A stretch of DNA of 16,383 nucleotides from Anaerolinea sp. GTDB taxonomy: Bacteria; Chloroflexota; Anaerolineae; Anaerolineales; Villigracilaceae. The stretch's first letter is position 1. Every line of letters starts with the position of its first letter. The translations under genes were made by a program, and so were the position numbers. The notes under the pieces are model-generated. The model was given only the letters and a program-made list of their open reading frames with translations, was not told the origin of the DNA and ran no database searches. This document shows positions 12,399-16,383 of the stretch, piece after piece. The stretch lies in the NCBI GenBank assembly GCA_020720965.1, contig DYNS01000017.1, positions 1 to 16,383 of the forward strand, given 5' to 3'.

Positions 12399-13088
12399 TT
12401 AGTCTCTGGAGCGCCCGCCGACCAAGCCAACATAGTAAAGCAGTTGCATGACGGCGGTGACGAGGGCGGCGACGTAGGTGAGGGCGGCGGCGTTGAGGAC
12501 GGCGTTGACTCCGTTTTGCTCTTCTTCGGTGCGGATGATGCCGGAATCTGCCAACATGCGTTTGGCGCGAGCGGAGGCATCAAATTCTACCGGCAGGGTG
12601 GCGAGGGCGAAGACCGCGCCAGCAGAAAAGGCGATAACCCCAAGCCAGGCGATGCCGGTTGCGCCAATGAACAAGCCAACCATGATGAGTATCCATCCCA
12701 GGTTGGAGCCGATATTCACCGCCGGTACCAGGGCGGAGCGCAGGCGCAGGGGGAAGTATTCTTCTGCGTCTTGCATGGCGTGACCCAGCTCGTGGGCGGC
12801 GATGGCGAGGGAGGCAACCGAGGGCTGGTTGGCTACCCCGGCAGAGAGGCGCAGGGTTTTGCTTTGGGGGTCGTAGTGGTCGGTCATTTCCCCGGCAATG
12901 CCTTGCAGGTTTACGCCATATAAGCCGGAGGAGGAGATGAGGCGTTGGGCGGCTTGAGCGCCCGTCAGCCCGCTGGAGGCGCGTACCCGGCTCCATTTGG
13001 TGTAGGAAGAACGAACATACCAGGAGGTTGCCGCCATGAGCAAAAAGGCGGGAACCATGTAGATGAGGTAGTTGATGTCGAAAAACAT
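12399..13088 (-). CDS. yugP: YugP-type membrane zinc metallopeptidase
   Basis: The 229-aa protein belongs to the zinc peptidase family of Bacillus YugP (Zn_peptidase_2). It has an N-terminal membrane anchor (about 8-24), a GLTGAQAAQRLISSSGL segment, DHYDPQSKTLRLS, and the zinc helix IAAHELGHAMQDAE with His99, Glu100 and His103. At least two membrane segments follow (around 129-165), then a conserved LPVEFDASARAKRML stretch that could supply the third ligand, and a C-terminal helix (about 200-222). The active site probably faces the cytoplasm or membrane surface; substrates in this family are not well defined. It has a GGAGAG site and starts 27 nt after ctpA, with which it is cotranscribed, suggesting joint work in envelope protein turnover. 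Confidence 0.93.
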   Translation of the reverse strand: MFFDINYLIYMVPAFLLMAATSWYVRSSYTKWSRVRASSGLTGAQAAQRLISSSGLYGVNLQGIAGEMTDHYDPQSKTLRLSAGVANQPSVASLAIAAHELGHAMQDAEEYFPLRLRSALVPAVNIGSNLGWILIMVGLFIGATGIAWLGVIAFSAGAVFALATLPVEFDASARAKRMLADSGIIRTEEEQNGVNAVLNAAALTYVAALVTAVMQLLYYVGLVGGRSRD

Positions 13089-13115
13089 TTTTCTCTCCGT
13101 GAGTGGACAAGAAGG

Positions 13116-14348
13116 TTAGGGGTTGAGGAGTTCCAGGGCTTTATCCAGCTGCGGGTCGCGCTTGGCTTCCATGTCTTCTTCGGTCATTTCGACTACATAA
13201 TCCGGGGTGAGCCCCAGCTCGTGAATGGTGCGCTCGTTGGGGGTAAGCCATTTAGCAATGGTGACTCGCACCGCGCCCTGATTGTCGGATAGAGGCGTCC
13301 AGATTTGGACGGAGCCTTTGCCATAGGTGGTGACTCCGACCAGCTGCCCGCGTCCGTAGTCCTGAATGGCGCCGGAAACGATTTCGGAGGCGGAGGCGGT
13401 GGCTTCGTTGACGAGGACGACCAGGGGAATATCCAGAGCCATCCCACCGCGCTGGGCAGGGTACACGTCTTCTTTGCCATCACCGTAGCGCTCGATGAGA
13501 ATGGTTCCCTCGCCGATGAATTGGGAGGCAACTTCCACCGAGGTTTGCAGGTAGCCGCCTACGTTGTTACGCAGGTCTAGCACCATGCCGACCGGATTCT
13601 GCGCCATTAACTCAGTGAGGGCAGTTTTGAGTTCCTCGGTGGTACTTTCGCCGAAGGTGTTAATTTTGATGTAGGCGACCTGCCCCTTCATTTCCCATTC
13701 CACGCTGGCAACGGTGATGTGGGCGCGGATGATGGAGACATCGAAGGGGGCTTCTTCGCCTTCGCGTTGCAGGGTGAGGATGATTTCCTGCCCGGCTGGT
13801 CCCAGCACACGGCGGCGCACCAGTTCCGGGTTGATGCCGGTTACATCTTCTCCGTCCACCGCGAGGATGACATCCCCGGCGCGGACTCCGGCTTTTTCGG
13901 CGGGGGAGCCAGGGATGGGGCTGATGACGGTGAGGTATTCGCCGGAGGTGTCTACATACGCGCCGATGCCTTCGTATTCGCCAGAGATGCTGGCATTAGC
14001 GTCTTCGTATTCCTGCGGGTCCATGTAGGAGGTGTGTTGGTCGCCGAGGGCGGCTAACATGCCTTCTATCGCGCCGCGCATCAGGGCGAGGTCATCTACG
14101 GGTTGGTCTACGTATTTTTCGTGGACTAAATCCCAGGCTTCCCAAAAAGGGGAGAAGAGGCTTTGCAGGTCGGAGGGGGTTGCCTCGGTTGCCGCCTGAG
14201 GAGTGGCGAGGAAGTAGGGGGCGGCGGGCAGGGGCAGCGCATCGGCGAGGGGGGTGTAGTGACCGGCGAGAAAGCCCCCGGCAAAAGCGAAGGTGGTAAA
14301 GACAAACAGCACAAAGGCAAAGGCGAGGTATTTCAGAAATTTATTCAC
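13116..14348 (-). CDS. ctpA: S41-family carboxy-terminal processing protease
   Basis: The 410-aa CtpA/Prc-type serine protease cuts proteins near their C-termini outside the cytoplasmic membrane. Residues 1-28 form a signal anchor (KYLAFAFVLFVFTTFAFAGGFLAG). A helical region with DQHTSYMDP follows (103-111), then a PDZ domain (about 122-205; GSPAEKAGVRAGDVILAVDG) and the S41 core with LDLRNNVGGYL. The catalytic pair is Ser319 in NEATASASEIV and Lys344 in TTYGKGSVQ, 25 residues apart as in known members. The start is a GTG with a GGAGG site correctly placed. It lies between a small membrane protein gene (94 nt upstream) and yugP (27 nt downstream). Confidence 0.96.
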   Translation of the reverse strand: MNKFLKYLAFAFVLFVFTTFAFAGGFLAGHYTPLADALPLPAAPYFLATPQAATEATPSDLQSLFSPFWEAWDLVHEKYVDQPVDDLALMRGAIEGMLAALGDQHTSYMDPQEYEDANASISGEYEGIGAYVDTSGEYLTVISPIPGSPAEKAGVRAGDVILAVDGEDVTGINPELVRRRVLGPAGQEIILTLQREGEEAPFDVSIIRAHITVASVEWEMKGQVAYIKINTFGESTTEELKTALTELMAQNPVGMVLDLRNNVGGYLQTSVEVASQFIGEGTILIERYGDGKEDVYPAQRGGMALDIPLVVLVNEATASASEIVSGAIQDYGRGQLVGVTTYGKGSVQIWTPLSDNQGAVRVTIAKWLTPNERTIHELGLTPDYVVEMTEEDMEAKRDPQLDKALELLNP

Positions 14349-14442
14349 AGGGAACCTCCAAAAGGTGGCAAAAGAATAGCCCGCGATGATTAAAAAAGGC
14401 TGAATTTGGAAGCGGGGCGGCGTAAATGTTTTGTAAGAGTTT

Positions 14443-14667
14443 TTAGGGCTTTTTTTCTTCTTGCAGGCTCTTCACCCTCTGGTTTAACTCGCTGAGGGTG
14501 TCTTCTTCCCGCTTGAGGCTTTGGGTAAAGCCTTGCAGGTGTTCGCCCACTCCCTTTTTTCCGTTGCGCGGAACCCATCCGCGTACCAGGGCAAACATGG
14601 CAAAGTTGGAGCCAACCAGGATGAGGATGAGAACGAGGGCGACAATCCAGACGTTATCGGTGTTCAT
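14443..14667 (-). CDS. Small membrane protein with coiled-coil tail
   Basis: The 74-aa protein has one membrane helix (about 5-29, VWIVALVLILILVGSNFAMFALVRG). A charged heptad-like C-terminal segment (LKREEDTLSELNQRVKSLQEE, about 50-71) is likely to form a coiled coil. I do not recognise a family. The ATG at 14667 has a GGAGG site upstream and overlaps the HAD stop by 4 nt (ATGA), so translation is probably coupled. The longer in-frame extension lies inside the HAD gene and is rejected. Its place before ctpA suggests an adaptor or assembly role at the membrane, which is only inference. Confidence 0.78.
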   Translation of the reverse strand: MNTDNVWIVALVLILILVGSNFAMFALVRGWVPRNGKKGVGEHLQGFTQSLKREEDTLSELNQRVKSLQEEKKP

Positions 14668-15305
14668 GGGGTTCCTCCGTGCAAGAGAGCGGGTAACTGC
14701 TCCCAATCGGCGAGGGTGGCGTCTGCATCCGGGTGCGGAGCGGATTCGCCGTATAGGATGCTGAAGATGCCCAGGGCGCGGGCAGCGCGGGTGGTGCGAG
14801 GCAGGTCGTCTATCATCGCGCAGCGGCGCGGGTCGGGGTCGCCTGCCAGGCGCAGGGCGGCAGCGAATGCTTGGGGCATGGGTTTACAGTAAGGATGGAT
14901 GGCATTTACGTCCACAATGCCTTCAAAATAGCCGGTTAATCCCAAAACTTTTAGCACCCGTTGGGCATGGTTCAAGTCCGCGTTGGTGAATATCCACTTG
15001 CGGGCAGGCAGGGCTTGTAAAACGGTGTTTAGGCGCGGGTTGGGAGTGAGAAAATCTGTCAGAGAGACATCATGCACATAGGCGAGGAAATCTTCGGTAT
15101 CAAAGGAAGGTTCATTGGCTTGCAATCCGCGCAGGGCTGTGCCGTATTGCTCAAAATATTGGCGGCTAAGGGCTTGCGCCTCCCCGGCGGGGATGCCAAA
15201 ACGGGTGTGGATGTAGTCGGTAATGCGCTGTTTCATCACCTTCCACAAACCGTTTTGGGCAGGGTAGAGGGTATCGTCCAGGTCGAAGAACAGGGTGGTG
15301 AACAT
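14664..15305 (-). CDS. HAD-family hydrolase, pyrimidine 5'-nucleotidase-like
   Basis: The 213-aa cytoplasmic phosphatase has HAD motif I as FFDLDDTLYP (nucleophile Asp8, acid Asp10), an alpha-helical cap (about 18-90), motif II in WIFTNAD, motif III Lys in CKPMPQAF, and motif IV as MIDDLPRTTRAARALG. DLDDTLYP with an FTNAD motif II is typical of the SDT1/PHM8-like pyrimidine 5'-nucleotidase subgroup (HAD subfamily IA variant 3). Such enzymes dephosphorylate nucleoside monophosphates, but HAD specificity is poorly predicted from sequence. A TATAAT box ends 8 nt before the ATG, so the mRNA is probably leaderless. First gene of the unit leading to ctpA and yugP; divergent from mutL. Confidence 0.9.
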   Translation of the reverse strand: MFTTLFFDLDDTLYPAQNGLWKVMKQRITDYIHTRFGIPAGEAQALSRQYFEQYGTALRGLQANEPSFDTEDFLAYVHDVSLTDFLTPNPRLNTVLQALPARKWIFTNADLNHAQRVLKVLGLTGYFEGIVDVNAIHPYCKPMPQAFAAALRLAGDPDPRRCAMIDDLPRTTRAARALGIFSILYGESAPHPDADATLADWEQLPALLHGGTP

Positions 15306-15313
15306 GAGCCGAG

Positions 15314-15343
15314 ATTATACCTTGCCGGAATCGGATTTATAAT
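15314..15343. promoter_or_regulatory. Overlapping divergent leaderless promoters (HAD gene / mutL)
   Basis: The minus strand has TATAAT at 15314-15319, 8 nt from the HAD ATG at 15305. The plus strand has TATAAT at 15338-15343, 7 nt from the mutL ATG at 15351. Each box lies where the other promoter's -35 would be (about 17-nt spacing), so the two polymerase footprints overlap fully. Neither gene has a Shine-Dalgarno. Confidence 0.7.
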
Positions 15344-15350
15344 CGCGCCC

Positions 15351-16383
15351 ATGCCTATACAAGTCCTTGCTCCCGAAGTTGCCTCTCAAATTGCCGCCGG
15401 AGAAGTGGTGGAACGCCCCGCTTCTGTGGTGAAAGAATTGCTGGAAAACGCCCTGGATGCCGGGGCAAGCGCCGTCACCGTCACCATCGCGGAGGCGGGT
15501 CGCCGGTTGATAGAAGTCTCCGACAATGGCAGCGGCATTGCGCCGGAAGAGCTGCCCCTGGCAGTGGAGCGGCACGCCACCAGCAAACTGCGCTCCGCCG
15601 CAGACTTGTTCCAGATTGCCACCCTCGGCTTTCGGGGCGAGGCACTGGCATCGATTGGCTCGGTTTCGCGTCTCAGCCTGGTCAGCCGCACCGCTGCCCG
15701 CCCCGCCGGGGCAAAAATGCAGGTGGAAGGCGGCATCGCCTCGTCTCCCGAAGCAGTCGGCGCGCCGGTTGGCACCACCATTCGGGTGCAGGATTTATTC
15801 TACAACGTCCCCGCCCGCCTGAAATTTTTGAAGCAAGACGTTACCGAGCGCCGCGCCATTGATACCATCCTCAGCCGCTACGCTCTTGCCTACCCGCAAG
15901 TACGCTTCCGGCTGATAGACGGCGCGACCAACACCCTGCACACCAGCGGGGATGGCGACCGCCGCGCCATCCTCGCCACCCTCTACGGGGTGGAAACCTC
16001 CCGCCAAATGTTGGAGGTACAGGCTCAGGAGGAGAATCTCCGCCTGAGCGGGTACATCTCCCCGGTTGCCCTTACCCGCTCCAACCGGCGCGACATCACC
16101 TTCTTCATCAACGGGCGTTGGGTTTCAGACACCCCCCTCACCCAGGCGCTGATTCAAGCCTATCACACCCTGCTGATGGTGGGACGCTTCCCCCTGGCAG
16201 CCCTGTTTCTGGAAATCGCGCCAGAGGAGGTGGATGTCAACGTTCACCCCGCCAAAGCCGAGGTGCGCTTTCGCAACCAGGAAAAGGTCTTTGGGTTTGT
16301 GCAACGCGCCGCCCGCCGGGCGCTTTTGGCGTATTCCCCCGCCCCCTCTTTGCCCGCGCCCCAGCAGCTTTGGGGCGCAACCC
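15351..16383 (+). CDS. mutL: DNA mismatch repair protein MutL, partial (C-terminus off the window)
   Basis: The open frame runs from the ATG at 15351 to the window end (344 codons, no stop). It encodes the GHKL ATPase and transducer domains of MutL, which couples MutS mismatch recognition to strand incision. Motifs in order are VASQIAAGEVVERPASVVKELLENALDAGA (residues 10-39, ATP-Mg Glu and Asn), VSDNGSGI, RHATSKL, the ATP lid LGFRGEALASIGSV, GTTIRVQDLFYNVPARLKF, and late TFFINGRWV and VDVNVHPAKAEVRF. Whether the endonuclease motif DQHAxxE is present cannot be seen, as the C-terminal domain lies outside. No mutS is adjacent. The mRNA is predicted leaderless. Confidence 0.97.
   Translation, partial: MPIQVLAPEVASQIAAGEVVERPASVVKELLENALDAGASAVTVTIAEAGRRLIEVSDNGSGIAPEELPLAVERHATSKLRSAADLFQIATLGFRGEALASIGSVSRLSLVSRTAARPAGAKMQVEGGIASSPEAVGAPVGTTIRVQDLFYNVPARLKFLKQDVTERRAIDTILSRYALAYPQVRFRLIDGATNTLHTSGDGDRRAILATLYGVETSRQMLEVQAQEENLRLSGYISPVALTRSNRRDITFFINGRWVSDTPLTQALIQAYHTLLMVGRFPLAALFLEIAPEEVDVNVHPAKAEVRFRNQEKVFGFVQRAARRALLAYSPAPSLPAPQQLWGAT

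Noticed and set aside
14349..14442. Separate promoter for ctpA in the 94-nt gap
   Set aside because: A TATTCT-like hexamer exists but has no usable -35 and is not close enough to be leaderless; cotranscription from the HAD promoter is simpler.

Overview
This window looks like a chromosomal segment of a Chloroflexota bacterium, probably Anaerolineae-like. That placement is inferred from the mix of families (short EF-Ts, Na+-pumping methylmalonyl-CoA decarboxylase, CitE-like/MaoC pair, divergent PlsY), from the G+C-rich coding sequence, and from many -10 boxes lying 6-8 nt before start codons. I see no transposase, phage gene, CRISPR array or rRNA. The content is mostly housekeeping and central metabolism, with dense regulatory sequence between genes.

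Layout. (1) Positions 1-3106, minus strand: rpsB-tsf-pyrH. Next comes an unusual leader with its own promoter at the pyrH stop codon, a four-way-junction RNA and an intrinsic terminator, then a partial FmdE-family gene running off the left edge. (2) 3182-5211, plus strand: a multi-pass membrane protein, a JAMM/M67 peptidase and a PlsY-like acyltransferase, closed by a strong terminator. (3) 5235-6983, minus: orphan biotin carrier protein, MaoC hydratase and CitE-like lyase. (4) 7104-7764, plus: tRNA-Gly(TCC) with promoter and terminator, then a small HEVKH zincin. (5) 7761-11296, minus: a complete Na+-translocating methylmalonyl-CoA decarboxylase operon (mmdA, mmdD, mmdC, mmdB) with a CRP-type palindrome over its predicted start site. 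(6) 11369-11546: mosaic G/C-rich palindromic repeats. (7) 11563-12344, minus: an alpha/beta-hydrolase-fold protein whose nucleophile position is glycine. (8) 12351-15319, minus: HAD phosphatase, small membrane/coiled-coil protein, CtpA-type S41 protease and YugP-type zinc peptidase, ended by a terminator. (9) 15338-16383, plus: mutL, cut by the right edge and divergent from the HAD gene across an overlapping promoter pair.

How the parts fit. The mmd operon decarboxylates methylmalonyl-CoA to propionyl-CoA and exports Na+; the BCCP-MaoC-CitE-like set also suggests short branched acyl-CoA chemistry. CtpA, YugP and the small membrane protein look like an envelope-proteolysis group. The most notable feature is the candidate riboswitch at about 487-693. 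Its architecture and its FmdE-family target both suggest a Moco/Tuco-type element, but I could not run a covariance search. A second theme is leaderless mRNAs: five genes have a -10 hexamer ending 6-8 nt before ATG and no Shine-Dalgarno sequence.
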